Below, one piece after another: positions 15,453-25,070 of a DNA stretch of 64,000 nucleotides (its first letter is position 1; each line of letters begins with the position of its first letter). The stretch lies in NCBI GenBank assembly GCA_023418315.1, contig JAEZZY010000047.1, positions 1-64,000 on the forward strand, written 5' to 3'. Under the pieces are notes generated by a model. That model did no database searches, was not told the origin of the DNA, and was given only the letters and a program-made list of their open reading frames with translations. The position numbers and the translations under genes were made by a program. This stretch comes from Bacteroidota bacterium (lineage in GTDB: Bacteria > Bacteroidota > Bacteroidia > Chitinophagales > Chitinophagaceae).

Positions 15453-16409
15453 TTATTCTTCCTCAAAAAAGCCCATTTTTTCAAACTTCTCAATGCGGGC
15501 ATCTATTCGTTTATCTGCGCTTTTTTTGTTCAGTTCTTTAATTGATTTTAGGAGATAATCTTTCAGCGTTGCTGCCATCGCTTCGGGGTCACTATGGGCA
15601 CCGCCCACCGGTTCTTTAATGACATCATCCACTAAGTTAAACCCTTTCATATCTTCGGAAGTAAGCTTGAGCTGTGCTGCTGCTTTTTCTTTGTTGTCCC
15701 AGTTGCGCCAAAGGATGGAGGAGCAGCTTTCGGGTGAGATAACGGTGTACCATGTATTTTCGAGCATAGCCACTTTATCTCCTATTCCTATTCCTAATGC
15801 GCCGCCGCTTGCTCCTTCACCTATAATCACACAGATGACGGGTACTTTAAGGTTTACCATTTCAAAAAGATTACGAGCTATGGCTTCTCCTTGCCCGCGT
15901 TCTTCTGCCTCCAAGCCTGGGTAAGCGCCGGGGGTATCTATCAAGGTGATGATAGGGCGGTTGAATTTTTCTGCCATTTTCATCAGGCGGAGCGCTTTTC
16001 GATAGCCCTCAGGATTGGCCATACCGAAATTGCGAAGCTGGCGCATTTTAGTGTTGGTTCCTTTTTGCTGTCCCATCACCATTACCGGCATTCCGTCCAG
16101 CTTGGCCATGCCGCCTACCATAGCTTTATCATCTTTCACCTGCCGGTCGCCGTGCAGTTCTACAAAGTCGGAGAAAATTTGTTCTATATAATAGAATGTA
16201 TAAGGACGCTCGGGGTGGCGGCTGAGTTGCACACGCTGCCAGGGCGTAAGGTTTTGATAAATCTGCTCTTTGGTTTTTTGAATGGTTTCTTCCAATTCTT
16301 TGATGCTTTTGGAAACATCTACTTGCTGATTTTTTGAAGACATTTCCTTGAGCTTATTGATTTGCGCATAGAGGTCTTCAAGTGGTTTTTCAAAATCTAA
16401 AAATTGCAT
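15453..16409 (-). CDS. accA: Acetyl-CoA carboxylase carboxyltransferase subunit alpha
   Basis: This 318-residue subunit pairs with AccD to transfer the carboxyl group from biotin to acetyl-CoA, the first step of fatty acid synthesis. The N-terminal helical part (LEDLYAQINKLKEM) leads to LSRHPERPYTFYYIEQIF, ELHGDRQVKDDKAMVGG, VMGQQKGTNTKMRQLRNFGM and IIGEGASGGALGIG, all typical. Length is normal. It starts the accA-dapA-GSCFA unit, though 61 bases of repeats separate it from dapA. accD is not in the window. Confidence 0.95.
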   Translation of the reverse strand: MQFLDFEKPLEDLYAQINKLKEMSSKNQQVDVSKSIKELEETIQKTKEQIYQNLTPWQRVQLSRHPERPYTFYYIEQIFSDFVELHGDRQVKDDKAMVGGMAKLDGMPVMVMGQQKGTNTKMRQLRNFGMANPEGYRKALRLMKMAEKFNRPIITLIDTPGAYPGLEAEERGQGEAIARNLFEMVNLKVPVICVIIGEGASGGALGIGIGDKVAMLENTWYTVISPESCSSILWRNWDNKEKAAAQLKLTSEDMKGFNLVDDVIKEPVGGAHSDPEAMAATLKDYLLKSIKELNKKSADKRIDARIEKFEKMGFFEEE

Positions 16410-16462
16410 AGCTGCTGTTTAGTAAAACAAAAGTAAGGGTTGAAAAGTTTTTCTGAACAAGA

Positions 16463-16495
16463 TTTGTTGCTTTGGAAGTTTTGTATTTATATTTG
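16463..16495 (+). promoter_or_regulatory. Promoter of the tRNA-Asp gene
   Basis: TTTG (16463-16466) and TATATTTG (16488-16495) are separated by 21 bases, matching the Bacteroidota -33/-7 consensus. The start would be near 16502, ten bases before the mature tRNA. Confidence 0.75.
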
Positions 16496-16511
16496 CAGCC
16501 CCAACGGAAAT

Positions 16512-16585
16512 GGATCGGTAGTTCAGTTGGTTAGAATGCCGCCCTGTCACGGCGGAGGTCGCGGGTTCGAGTCCCGTCCGGTCCG
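16512..16585 (+). tRNA. tRNA-Asp (GTC)
   Basis: The 74-base cloverleaf is complete. The acceptor stem GGATCGG pairs with CCGGTCC, the D-arm contains AGTTCAGTTGGTTAGA, the anticodon stem CCGCC/GGCGG encloses CTGTCAC (anticodon GTC), and the T-arm contains GTTCGAGTC. The discriminator base is G, and CCA is not encoded. A promoter precedes it and a hairpin terminator follows. Confidence 0.97.
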
Positions 16586-16591
16586 CAAACA

Positions 16592-16617
16592 AAAGTCCTG
16601 ATTTCAGGGCTTTTTTT
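16592..16617 (+). terminator. Terminator of tRNA-Asp
   Basis: AAAGTCCTG-ATTT-CAGGGCTTTTTTT forms a 7- to 9-bp stem with one G-T pair, followed by a T-run, starting seven bases after the tRNA. Confidence 0.8.
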
Positions 16618-16675
16618 GTTTTGCGTTGTTTTTTTCGAGTGCGTTTTTTCGGCATTTCTACTTCCCACTAAGCGT

Positions 16676-16683
16676 TATCTTTG
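16676..16683 (+). promoter_or_regulatory. -7 box of alaS
   Basis: TATCTTTG matches the Bacteroidota -7 consensus and lies 21 bases before the alaS ATG at 16705. No clear -33 TTG is seen 19 to 21 bases upstream. Confidence 0.5.
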
Positions 16684-16704
16684 CACTCTTATTTTTTTAA
16701 TAGA

Positions 16705-19422
16705 ATGCTTACAGCAAACGAAATACGCCATCAATTTCTGGAATTTTTCAAATCCAAACAACATACCCTTGTTCCTTCCGCGCCCATCGTGGTGAAGAAC
16801 GATCCCACGCTGCTTTTTACCAATGCAGGGATGAACCAGTTCAAAGATTATTTTCTGGGCAATAAAGAACCGCAGTATAAACGCATAGCTGATACGCAAA
16901 AATGCCTACGGGTGAGCGGTAAGCACAACGATCTGGAAGAAGTAGGCGTGGACACCTATCACCACACCATGTTTGAGATGCTGGGCAACTGGAGCTTTGG
17001 CGATTATTTTAAAAAAGAGGCAATTGCCTGGAGCTGGGAATTGCTGACGGGTGTCTATAAAATCCCTCCAGACAAACTCTATGTTACCGTTTTTGAAGGC
17101 GATGAAAAAGATGGGCTGCCATTTGACCGGGAGGCCTATGACGAATGGAAAAAATGGATCAGCGAAGACCGCATCCTGAAAGGCAATAAAAAGGATAACT
17201 TCTGGGAAATGGGCGACACCGGCCCCTGCGGACCTTGTAGCGAAATACATGTGGATTGCCGGAGTGATGAAGAAAGAAAAGCAGTGGATGGAGCGAGCTT
17301 GGTGAATAACGACCATCCGCAGGTGATAGAAATCTGGAACAATGTATTCATGGAGTTCAACCGCTTGAAGGAGGGTACGCTGCAACCGTTGCCCGCCCGC
17401 CATGTAGATACCGGAATGGGTTTTGAACGATTGGTGCGCGTGTTGCAGGGAAAGCAAAGTAATTACGATACGGATATTTTTACGCATACCATTAGTGAAA
17501 CGGAAAAAATCGTTGGGAAAAAATATGATTTCAGCGACAGCAAGGAAGCTGTAGCTTTCCGTGTTATCGCCGATCATATCCGCGCAATTGGGTTCACCAT
17601 AGCCGATGGGCAACTGCCCGGCAACACCGGAGCAGGCTATGTGATACGCCGCATCCTGCGCCGCGCCGCCCGTTATTATTATTCTTATCTCGACTATAAA
17701 CAACCGCTGCTGACCCAATTGATGCCGGTACTTGCCAAGCAATTTGAACAAGTATTTCCCGAATTACAACAACAGATAGACCTTGTGTGTAAAGTGGTGA
17801 AGGAAGAAGAAGAAGCATTTTTGAGAACGCTGGATAAAGGAATCAAACGTTTTGAAGAATACTACGGACAAAAACTTGCCGATTGCTCCGGGCAAGCGCC
17901 TATAAGCGGTCCAATTCTGGGAACTTCCTCCGAAGCCATCCTTCATCAATTAGAAAAGCCGGGCATTGTCATTGACGGAAAATTCGCTTTTGAACTGAAT
18001 GATACTTATGGTTTTCCCATTGATCTTACTCAGCTCATGGCGCAAGAAATAAATGCCACGGTAGATATTACCGGCTATGAAGCCGAAATGCAGCAACAAA
18101 AAAACCGCAGTCGTGCCGCAACCGTTGTGGATACCGAAGATTGGATTGTATTATCAGAAGGACAGACCAGTTTTATAGGCTACGATACATTAGAAACGAA
18201 AACCAAAATCCTTCGCTATCGTAAAGCCAAAGTCAAAGGGAAAGAAAGCTATCAGCTGGTTTTGGAAACCACTCCCTTCTATGCAGAAAGCGGCGGGCAA
18301 GTAGGCGATAGAGGCAGTCTGCAGTTTGCCGAAGGCAGTTTGCAAATCAACGATACCAAAAAAGAAAATGACCTCATCCTTCATTTTGCAGAACACCTTC
18401 CCGCGGATATGACCGGTGAAGTAATTGCCAAAGTAGAGGAATCCAAACGTAGGGAAACGGAAGCCCACCATAGCGCTACCCATTTGCTGCACGCAGCTTT
18501 GAGAACGATTTTGGGCACGCATGTAGCCCAGAAAGGTTCACTGGTGAATGAAGAGCAACTGCGTTTTGATTTTTCCCATTTTTCTAAAGTAACGGAGGAA
18601 GAATTGAGGAAGATCGAAGCGCTGGTGAATGAAAAAATCCGGCAAAACATTCCGGTAGTTATAAAGGAAATGAGCAAAGACGAAGCGGTGGCTATGGGTG
18701 CTATGGCTTTGTTTGGCGAAAAATACGGAGATAAGGTGCGGGTGGTGATTATGGATGAAAACTACTCCATAGAGCTGTGCGGAGGCACGCATGTAAGCAA
18801 TACCGGTGAGCTGGGCCTGTTTAAAATAAAGCACGAAACCGCTGTGGCTGCCGGCGTGCGCCGGATAGAAGCCCTAAGCGGCACAGCAGCCGAAAACTAT
18901 GTGAACGACCAGATCCGCGACCTGCAAGCGGTGAAGGCAAGCCTGAAAAATGCTAAAGACCCTATAAAAGCCATCGAAAAATTATATGAAGAAAATAACC
19001 GTTTGCAAAAACGCCTGGACATGCAGGAAGCAAGAATGCTGGTAGGTATTCGTAATGAATTGTTGCAAAAAGATGAGATTATCCATCAGGTTGCTTTTGT
19101 AGGCGATATAGTAGAAGTGGCTTCGGCGGATGCGCTGAAAAAACTCTGCACCGATGTGAAACACCACCTCACCGACCATGTCATCGTCTTGGGTGCCAAT
19201 ATTGACGGAAAACCTTTCGTGGCTATAGGCGTAGCAGATACGGTACATGCTGCAAAAGGACTGGATGCCGTAAAAATCATCAAAGAACATATTGCTCCGC
19301 TCATCAAAGGCGGAGGCGGCGGACAAAAAACGCTGGCTACGGCAGGCGGGCAAGATGTAAGCGGTTTGGAGGCTGCGATAGAAAAAGTGCGTGCATTATT
19401 GAGGAGTACCCAGGCGAATTAA
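16705..19422 (+). CDS. alaS: Alanine--tRNA ligase
   Basis: This class II synthetase of 905 residues charges tRNA-Ala and edits mischarged Ser and Gly. The N-terminus MLTANEIRHQFLEFFKSK and FTNAGMNQFKDYFLG are motif 1, and DTGMGFERL belongs to motif 3. The editing domain has HHSATHLLHAALR (about residue 588) and CGGTHVSNTGE (about 691), with the His and Cys zinc ligands. The C-terminal DHHA1 part ends with IKGGGGGQKTLATAGG. ATG 16705 is chosen over a TTG at 16681 that lies inside the promoter. Slightly longer than the usual 870 to 880 residues, otherwise ordinary. Confidence 0.96.
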   Translation: MLTANEIRHQFLEFFKSKQHTLVPSAPIVVKNDPTLLFTNAGMNQFKDYFLGNKEPQYKRIADTQKCLRVSGKHNDLEEVGVDTYHHTMFEMLGNWSFGDYFKKEAIAWSWELLTGVYKIPPDKLYVTVFEGDEKDGLPFDREAYDEWKKWISEDRILKGNKKDNFWEMGDTGPCGPCSEIHVDCRSDEERKAVDGASLVNNDHPQVIEIWNNVFMEFNRLKEGTLQPLPARHVDTGMGFERLVRVLQGKQSNYDTDIFTHTISETEKIVGKKYDFSDSKEAVAFRVIADHIRAIGFTIADGQLPGNTGAGYVIRRILRRAARYYYSYLDYKQPLLTQLMPVLAKQFEQVFPELQQQIDLVCKVVKEEEEAFLRTLDKGIKRFEEYYGQKLADCSGQAPISGPILGTSSEAILHQLEKPGIVIDGKFAFELNDTYGFPIDLTQLMAQEINATVDITGYEAEMQQQKNRSRAATVVDTEDWIVLSEGQTSFIGYDTLETKTKILRYRKAKVKGKESYQLVLETTPFYAESGGQVGDRGSLQFAEGSLQINDTKKENDLILHFAEHLPADMTGEVIAKVEESKRRETEAHHSATHLLHAALRTILGTHVAQKGSLVNEEQLRFDFSHFSKVTEEELRKIEALVNEKIRQNIPVVIKEMSKDEAVAMGAMALFGEKYGDKVRVVIMDENYSIELCGGTHVSNTGELGLFKIKHETAVAAGVRRIEALSGTAAENYVNDQIRDLQAVKASLKNAKDPIKAIEKLYEENNRLQKRLDMQEARMLVGIRNELLQKDEIIHQVAFVGDIVEVASADALKKLCTDVKHHLTDHVIVLGANIDGKPFVAIGVADTVHAAKGLDAVKIIKEHIAPLIKGGGGGQKTLATAGGQDVSGLEAAIEKVRALLRSTQAN

Positions 19423-19620
19423 TTTGCTTTATTCCAAGTGTTTATAGGGATTTATCTTTTCCTGCGCAGGGCATTTAGTTTCTTAGATGGTTGTATCCAC
19501 AGATATGCACAGATATTCACACCGGGTTTTGCACAAAAATCTTTATATTTATTCTATTAAATTGAAAATCAATTAATAAATTGCCTGTTGCATTGTGGAT
19601 AAATCGGTAATAATTTCATA

Positions 19621-19654
19621 GTGGGAATTTGTGGGAGTTTGTGTTACTTTGTGA
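19621..19654 (+). promoter_or_regulatory. MraZ operator with 10-bp periodic GTG repeats
   Basis: GTGGGAATTT, GTGGGAGTTT, GTGTTACTTT and GTGATG follow one another with an exact 10-base period, about 30 bases before the mraZ ATG. MraZ is known to bind GTGG-type direct repeats spaced one helical turn apart at its own promoter. A -7-like TTACTTTG (19644-19651) lies inside the array, so binding would block the promoter. The rest of the 262-base gap after alaS is AT-rich, with no gene seen. Confidence 0.85.
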
Positions 19655-19684
19655 TGAAATGTTAATATTGACATTTTCATACAC

Positions 19685-20161
19685 ATGAACAACCTGCTCG
19701 GCGAATACGAACTCACTATAGATACCAAGGGTAGATTTTTACTGCCCGCCGGTTTCCGTAAGCAGCTTCCAGAAGATGCCGGCAGCTTCGTGATTAACAG
19801 GGGCTTTGAAAACTGTCTCTCCCTATACCCTAAAAATAATTGGGATGCACTGGCAAACAGCATCAACCGTCTCAATGAGTTTAATCCTAAGGTTCGTGAA
19901 TTCAAAAGATTGTTCCTGAATGGCGCCACACCCGTAGAGCTGGATAGCGCCGGGCGCTTGCTGATACCCAAACCCTTGCAGGAACATGCAAACATCACAA
20001 AAGATATAGTGTTCTCGGCACAAGGAAATAAAGTGGAATTGTGGGATAAAAACGCTTACCATCACTACTTGCAACAGGCATCGGCTAATTATTCCGACCT
20101 CGCATCCGAAGTGCTGGGTGGCGGCTACATTAATCCTCTTGAAAACCTTACGAATGGATAA
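19685..20161 (+). CDS. mraZ: Transcriptional regulator MraZ
   Basis: This 158-residue protein has two tandem AbrB-like SpoVT/MraZ domains. The first begins GEYELTIDTKGRFLLPAGFRK and the second is around GATPVELDSAGRLLIPKPLQ, each with the D-x-x-GR core that contacts DNA. MraZ rings bind the repeats upstream of the dcw cluster and control it; the matching repeat array lies about 30 bases ahead. It is the first gene of the operon, and its 3' end overlaps rsmH by 8 bases. Confidence 0.95.
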   Translation: MNNLLGEYELTIDTKGRFLLPAGFRKQLPEDAGSFVINRGFENCLSLYPKNNWDALANSINRLNEFNPKVREFKRLFLNGATPVELDSAGRLLIPKPLQEHANITKDIVFSAQGNKVELWDKNAYHHYLQQASANYSDLASEVLGGGYINPLENLTNG

Positions 20162-21065
20162 GCCCGCTTTCTATCATACGTCGGTATTGCTAAAGGAAGC
20201 GGTGGACGGATTAGACATAAAAGAGAATGGCGTGTACGTAGATGCCACCTTTGGCGGCGGCGGACACAGCAGAGCGATCTTAAAAAGACTGGGAAGGCAA
20301 GGAAAGCTCATCGCTTTTGATCAGGATAAAGATGCCTGGAGAAATAAGCCCGAAGATGAACGGTTGATAGCGGTGAATGAAAATTTCAGGTACATGAAAC
20401 AGTTTCTGAAGCTGCATCATGAGCCGCAGGTGGATGGCATATTGGCGGATCTCGGCGTAAGTTCTTTTCAGTTTGATACGGCAGAACGCGGATTTTCCAT
20501 CCGGTTTGACGGAGCCTTGGATATGCGCATGGACCGGAGAAGCGCCACTACGGCAGAAAGCATTTTGCGTGCCTACAACGAGCAGCAATTGCATAAAATG
20601 TTTGAGCAGAACGGAGAAGTACGGAATGCCAAACAGCTTGCAAAGCACATCGTCATGAACCGTACCAAAGGCGGACTGAAGAGCATCGAATCCTTCAAAG
20701 CCATGATAGCCCCCGTGATGAAAGGCTTACCGCACAAATACCTCGCTCAGGTGTTTCAGGCATTGCGGATAGAAGTGAATGATGAATTGGGCGCTTTGAA
20801 TGATTTTTTAAAACAAAGTGAACAATGTTTGAAATCAGGCGGGCGGCTTTCGGTCATCACCTTTCATTCGCTGGAAGACAGAGTGGTAAAACGGTTTATA
20901 AAACAAGGCGGAGAAGAAGTGAAAGAGCCGAGCATTTTCGGAAATGAACGAAGCAAATGGAGTATGAAAGCGATGCACAACAAACCGATAGAGCCTTCCG
21001 AAGAAGAACTTAAAAATAACCCGCGTGCAAGAAGCGCACGTTTGCGAATAGCAGAAAAACTATAA
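20154..21065 (+). CDS. rsmH: 16S rRNA (cytosine1402-N4)-methyltransferase
   Basis: This SAM-dependent methyltransferase of 303 residues modifies C1402 in 16S rRNA. HTSVLLKEAVDGL starts the domain, VDATFGGGGHSRAIL is the SAM-binding glycine loop, ILADLGVSSFQFD and ERGFSIRFDGALDMRMD are family signatures, and VITFHSLEDRVVKRF is near the C-terminus. ATG 20154 overlaps the mraZ end by 8 bases and gives the normal N-terminus (MDKPAFYHTSVLL). The stop is directly followed by the next ATG. Confidence 0.95.
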   Translation: MDKPAFYHTSVLLKEAVDGLDIKENGVYVDATFGGGGHSRAILKRLGRQGKLIAFDQDKDAWRNKPEDERLIAVNENFRYMKQFLKLHHEPQVDGILADLGVSSFQFDTAERGFSIRFDGALDMRMDRRSATTAESILRAYNEQQLHKMFEQNGEVRNAKQLAKHIVMNRTKGGLKSIESFKAMIAPVMKGLPHKYLAQVFQALRIEVNDELGALNDFLKQSEQCLKSGGRLSVITFHSLEDRVVKRFIKQGGEEVKEPSIFGNERSKWSMKAMHNKPIEPSEEELKNNPRARSARLRIAEKL

Positions 21066-21467
21066 ATGCAGGAATCACATCACATAGCAACCACCGGGGA
21101 AAAAGACGAAACGCTTTTGCCGCCTGCGCCGACGGAGCGTGTGCGTAGCGACTGGCGTGCCTTCCTCGACAAGCTTTCTTACAAAGGCATTGTAAGCAAT
21201 GTGCCCTTCCTCGCATTTCTTGTAGTCCTCTGTGTGATTTATATCAACAACAATCAAAAAACGATAGAAACGCAGCGGGAATTGAACAAACAAAATCTGG
21301 TATTGAAAGAATTACGCTGGAAATACATGGACATCAAATCACAACTGATGAATGCGAGTATGGAAACCGAGATCATCCGAAACTCGGCGGTCATAGGCAT
21401 GAAGCCCATGCTGTTTCCCGCTTATAAAATAGAAATTGATACGGCTAAAACGATTGCACAACATTGA
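21066..21467 (+). CDS. ftsL: FtsL-like division protein
   Basis: This 133-residue bitopic membrane protein has a cytoplasmic N-terminus, one membrane helix (about residues 43-60, VPFLAFLVVLCVIYI), and a periplasmic coiled coil (NNNQKTIETQRELNKQNLVL). Size, topology and position between rsmH and the transpeptidase gene match FtsL, which links FtsQ to FtsW/FtsI in the divisome. Sequence conservation is low in this family, so position carries most of the weight. It starts one base after the rsmH stop, and its own stop overlaps the TTG start of ftsI. Confidence 0.8.
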   Translation: MQESHHIATTGEKDETLLPPAPTERVRSDWRAFLDKLSYKGIVSNVPFLAFLVVLCVIYINNNQKTIETQRELNKQNLVLKELRWKYMDIKSQLMNASMETEIIRNSAVIGMKPMLFPAYKIEIDTAKTIAQH

Positions 21468-23560
21468 ACATTAAGAAGGACATACGGTTTCGTGTATATG
21501 TGGCATTTACCTGCATCTGCCTGCTGGGGCTGGCTATCCTCATAAAAGCAGCAATGATACAGATGAAGGAAGGTGCCCAGCTTCGTTCTCTGGCGCATCA
21601 AATGCTTACACGCAATACCGAGCTTCCTGCCGAGCGGGGTAATATTTATACCGAAGACGGCTTGCTGCTGTGCTCTTCCATTCCTCAATTTGATTTACGC
21701 GTGGATTTTTCGGTGATTCAAAAAGATAGTTTCTATAAGCATGTAGATGCGCTGGCAAGTTCCTTGTCCGGGGTATTTCAGGACAAGTCGGCGGCTGAAT
21801 ACCGGAAAGAATTGGTAACCGGTTTTAAAAAGCAACGAAAATACTATCTGCTCAAGCGCAATATTCCCTACTACGATTATCAGGCGGTAAGAGGATTTCC
21901 TATTTTCAATAAAGGACAACGTCGTGGCGGCTTGATTGTAGAATCAAAAATCAAACGCATCAATCCCTATGGAATGCTGGCATACCGCACTATCGGTCTT
22001 TATAGGGAAAATGCAAGAACCATAGGGCTGGAAGCTACTTGCGATTCTATCCTCAAAGGAGATAACGGCTCCCGCATGGAACGCAAGCTCACCGGCGGCG
22101 TGTGGATGCCTTTGGAAGGTTCGGAAACCGACCCTGTAAACGGCAAAGATGTGGTTACCACCATAGACATCAGCATCCAAGAAGTGGCAGAACACGCATT
22201 GCTTAGCGTACTCCAACAATATGAATGTACCTACGGCACGGTAGTGGTGATGGAAGTAGCTACCGGTAAGATAAGAGCAATGGTCAATCTCGGCCGCCAG
22301 AAAGATGGAAGCTATTGGGAAGATTATAACTACGCCCTCACACAAGCCGAACCCGGCTCCACCTTCAAACTCGCTACCCTCACCGCCTTGTTGAAAGACG
22401 GCTATATAAATGTAGAAGACCCGGTAAACTGCGAAGGCGGTCAAAAACGTTTTGGAAAACGCGTCATGCACGATTCCCACCACGGGTTAGGCATCATGCC
22501 CATCCGCGAAGCCTTTGCGCATTCCTCCAACGTGGCTATGGGATCGCTGGTGCACAAGTACTACGCCGATAACCCTAAACGATTCGTAAAACATTTGAAA
22601 TCGCTTTACTTAAATGCCAAAACCGGCATTGACCTGCTGGGCGAAAAAAAGCCTACGATGATAGAACCCGGTGAGCGTGACTGGAATTCCACTACACTTC
22701 CCTGGATGGCTACCGGCTACGGTATAATGGTTACACCGCTACACACTTGTATGCTCTACAACGCCGTAGCCAATGACGGTAAAATGATGAAGCCCTACCT
22801 CATCAGCGCCATTAAAGAATATGGCAAAGAAGTGAAAAAATTTGAACCTACGGTATTGGTAGAAAAAATAGCAGATGAAAATGCAGTAAAACAATTGCAA
22901 GCTTGCGCACGCGAGGTGGCCGTTTCCGGTACGGCAAAAAGCATCGCCTCGCCTTTCTATCACATCTCCGGGAAAACAGGAACGGCGCAAGTGGCCGATA
23001 AAGGCATCAAATATTCCGACCGCGTGTACCAAGGTTCGTTTGTAGGTTATTTCCCTTCCGAAGCGCCGCGCTATACCGTGTGTGTAGTGGTAAGAACCAA
23101 ACCGCGCTCAAGCGCTTACTACGGAGGCACGCTTGCCGCACCGGTCTTCCGGATGGTAGCAGATAAACTATTTGCCAACGGCATGGGAATATGGAATGGT
23201 CCGCTGGACAGCATTTCAAGAACCGCCAATAACGGGGTAATGGCAAAGCATGTAGCCACCGGCAGCGCCTATTCCAGAATGTTCAATGCATTGGGATTGC
23301 CGGTAACGGCGGATGTGCCTAAGAATGCCCTGGCAAGATTAACCTTGGACAGCAGCAAGCAGGTACAGGTTATAAAAGAAAACATCGTGTATGGCATTGT
23401 GCCGGATGTAAAAGGACTGGGATTGAAAGATGCGGTTTATCTCTTGGAAAACGAAGGCATGAAAGTATCCGTAACCGGTCGCGGGATGATACAGAATCAA
23501 TCCATACCGCCAGGTACAAGAGTAATAAAAGGACAACAAATTGTTTTGGTACTGAGTTAA
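21464..23560 (+). CDS. ftsI: Division transpeptidase (penicillin-binding protein, FtsI/PBP3 type)
   Basis: This 698-residue class B PBP crosslinks septal peptidoglycan. It has a short cytoplasmic N-terminus, a membrane helix (VAFTCICLLGLAILIKAAMI), the dimerisation domain (LPAERGNIYTEDG), then the transpeptidase with EPGSTFKLA (nucleophile Ser about residue 297), SSNVAMG and SGKTGTAQ (about 504). A C-terminal PASTA domain (VPDVKGLGLKDAVYLLENEG) follows. The start is TTG at 21464, overlapping the ftsL stop (TTGA). An in-frame stop lies just upstream, and the first ATG is inside the membrane helix, so TTG is effectively forced. Confidence 0.93.
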   Translation: MNIKKDIRFRVYVAFTCICLLGLAILIKAAMIQMKEGAQLRSLAHQMLTRNTELPAERGNIYTEDGLLLCSSIPQFDLRVDFSVIQKDSFYKHVDALASSLSGVFQDKSAAEYRKELVTGFKKQRKYYLLKRNIPYYDYQAVRGFPIFNKGQRRGGLIVESKIKRINPYGMLAYRTIGLYRENARTIGLEATCDSILKGDNGSRMERKLTGGVWMPLEGSETDPVNGKDVVTTIDISIQEVAEHALLSVLQQYECTYGTVVVMEVATGKIRAMVNLGRQKDGSYWEDYNYALTQAEPGSTFKLATLTALLKDGYINVEDPVNCEGGQKRFGKRVMHDSHHGLGIMPIREAFAHSSNVAMGSLVHKYYADNPKRFVKHLKSLYLNAKTGIDLLGEKKPTMIEPGERDWNSTTLPWMATGYGIMVTPLHTCMLYNAVANDGKMMKPYLISAIKEYGKEVKKFEPTVLVEKIADENAVKQLQACAREVAVSGTAKSIASPFYHISGKTGTAQVADKGIKYSDRVYQGSFVGYFPSEAPRYTVCVVVRTKPRSSAYYGGTLAAPVFRMVADKLFANGMGIWNGPLDSISRTANNGVMAKHVATGSAYSRMFNALGLPVTADVPKNALARLTLDSSKQVQVIKENIVYGIVPDVKGLGLKDAVYLLENEGMKVSVTGRGMIQNQSIPPGTRVIKGQQIVLVLS

Positions 23561-23565
23561 AAAAA

Positions 23566-25032
23566 ATGGCAATCATAAAAGACATAACAACCCTGATGCC
23601 GGTAAAGCAAATCATCGGCAACGCACTTGCGGAAGTAAATGCCCTATGCATTGACAGCCGCAACGCAACAGCAGGTTGTGCGTTTATTGCCCTAAAAGGA
23701 ACGGGCGTGGATGGTCATGCCTTCATTGAAAAAGCAATTGCACAAGGTGCCTCCGTAATTGTATGCGAAAACCTGCCTCCGGTGCTCCATGAAAAACTAA
23801 CCTATATACATGTGCCGGACAGCGCTATGGCAGCGGGTATGATGGCTTCGGCTTTTTATGGCTATCCTTCTCAAAAAATGAAAATGATAGGGGTAACGGG
23901 TACGAACGGCAAAACTACTGTCGCCACTTTGCTCTATCAACTTTTTAAAAAATTAGGCTATAAAACCGGGCTGATCTCTACAGTTCAAAATCATATTGAT
24001 GAGGAAGTGGTTGCCGCTACTCATACCACACCGGATGCCATCAGTATCCAATCGCTTTTGGCACAAATGGCGGACGCAGGTTGCACCCATGTGTTTATGG
24101 AGGTAAGCTCCCATGCCGTGCATCAGCAGCGTATTGCCGGTATCGAATTTGCAGGCGGCATCTTCACCAATATCAGCCACGATCATCTCGATTATCATAA
24201 AACATTTGACGAATACATCCGCGTAAAAAAAGGATTTTTCGACGGGTTGCCTAAGAACGCATTTGCGCTTACCAATATAGATGACAAGCGCGGAATGGTG
24301 ATGTTGCAGAATACTGTGGCATCTAAAAACAGCTATAGCCTGCGCACTCCGGCTACTATAAAAGGGAAAGTGCTGGAAAACAACCTTACCGGACTGGTGA
24401 TGATGGTGGACAATCAGGAAGCGCATTTCAGGATGATCGGCACGTTCAATGCCTACAACCTGCTGGCGGTGTATGGTGCTGCTATGCTTTTAGGGGAAGA
24501 GAAAATGCAGGTACTCGCAGTGCTGAGCAACTTACAGGGCGCTCCGGGGCGTTTTGAAACAATCGTTTCTCCACAGGAAAAAATGCTGGCAATAGTGGAT
24601 TACGCCCATACGCCTGATGCACTGATCAACGTACTGGCTACCATCAATCAGTTACGCACAAAAGGACAGCAGCTGATTACTGTAGTGGGTTGCGGCGGCG
24701 ATAGAGATACGAGTAAGCGCCCTATAATGGCCGAGGTAGCTACCGAACACAGCGATAAAGCCATCCTCACATCCGACAACCCGCGTAGCGAAGATCCCGA
24801 AACCATCTTGGATGAAATGGAAGCCGGATTGAAACCGACACAGAAAAGAAAAATCTTACGAATAGCAGACCGGAAAGAAGCCATTAAGACAGCCTGCGCT
24901 TTGTCCCATAGCGAAGACATCATTCTCGTGGCAGGCAAAGGACATGAAACCTATCAGGAGATAAAAGGAGTGAAATATCATTTTGATGACAGGGAAGTAC
25001 TCCGGGAAACATTTGAGTTGTTGGGAAAATGA
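23566..25032 (+). CDS. murE: UDP-N-acetylmuramoyl-L-alanyl-D-glutamate--2,6-diaminopimelate ligase
   Basis: This 488-residue Mur ligase adds meso-diaminopimelate to the lipid II precursor. CIDSRNATAGCAFIALKG is the UDP-binding N-domain, MIGVTGTNGKTTVATLL (about residue 111) the P-loop, THTTPDA and MEVSSHAV the central domain, and LTSDNPRSEDPE (about residue 404) the DNPR motif that selects meso-DAP. The wall is therefore DAP type, in line with dapA in the same window. It begins 5 bases after ftsI. Confidence 0.95.
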   Translation: MAIIKDITTLMPVKQIIGNALAEVNALCIDSRNATAGCAFIALKGTGVDGHAFIEKAIAQGASVIVCENLPPVLHEKLTYIHVPDSAMAAGMMASAFYGYPSQKMKMIGVTGTNGKTTVATLLYQLFKKLGYKTGLISTVQNHIDEEVVAATHTTPDAISIQSLLAQMADAGCTHVFMEVSSHAVHQQRIAGIEFAGGIFTNISHDHLDYHKTFDEYIRVKKGFFDGLPKNAFALTNIDDKRGMVMLQNTVASKNSYSLRTPATIKGKVLENNLTGLVMMVDNQEAHFRMIGTFNAYNLLAVYGAAMLLGEEKMQVLAVLSNLQGAPGRFETIVSPQEKMLAIVDYAHTPDALINVLATINQLRTKGQQLITVVGCGGDRDTSKRPIMAEVATEHSDKAILTSDNPRSEDPETILDEMEAGLKPTQKRKILRIADRKEAIKTACALSHSEDIILVAGKGHETYQEIKGVKYHFDDREVLRETFELLGK

Positions 25033-25070
25033 ACAGAAACAAAGAACGAATAGTAAAGAAACAAAAACGA

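Noticed and set aside
16419..16655. 78-codon frame on the minus strand across the tRNA-Asp region
   Set aside because: It runs antisense through a complete tRNA and its terminator and shows no domain.
16906..17751. 281-codon frame antisense to alaS
   Set aside because: Codon pattern is a shadow of the well-supported alaS frame; no start context or domain.
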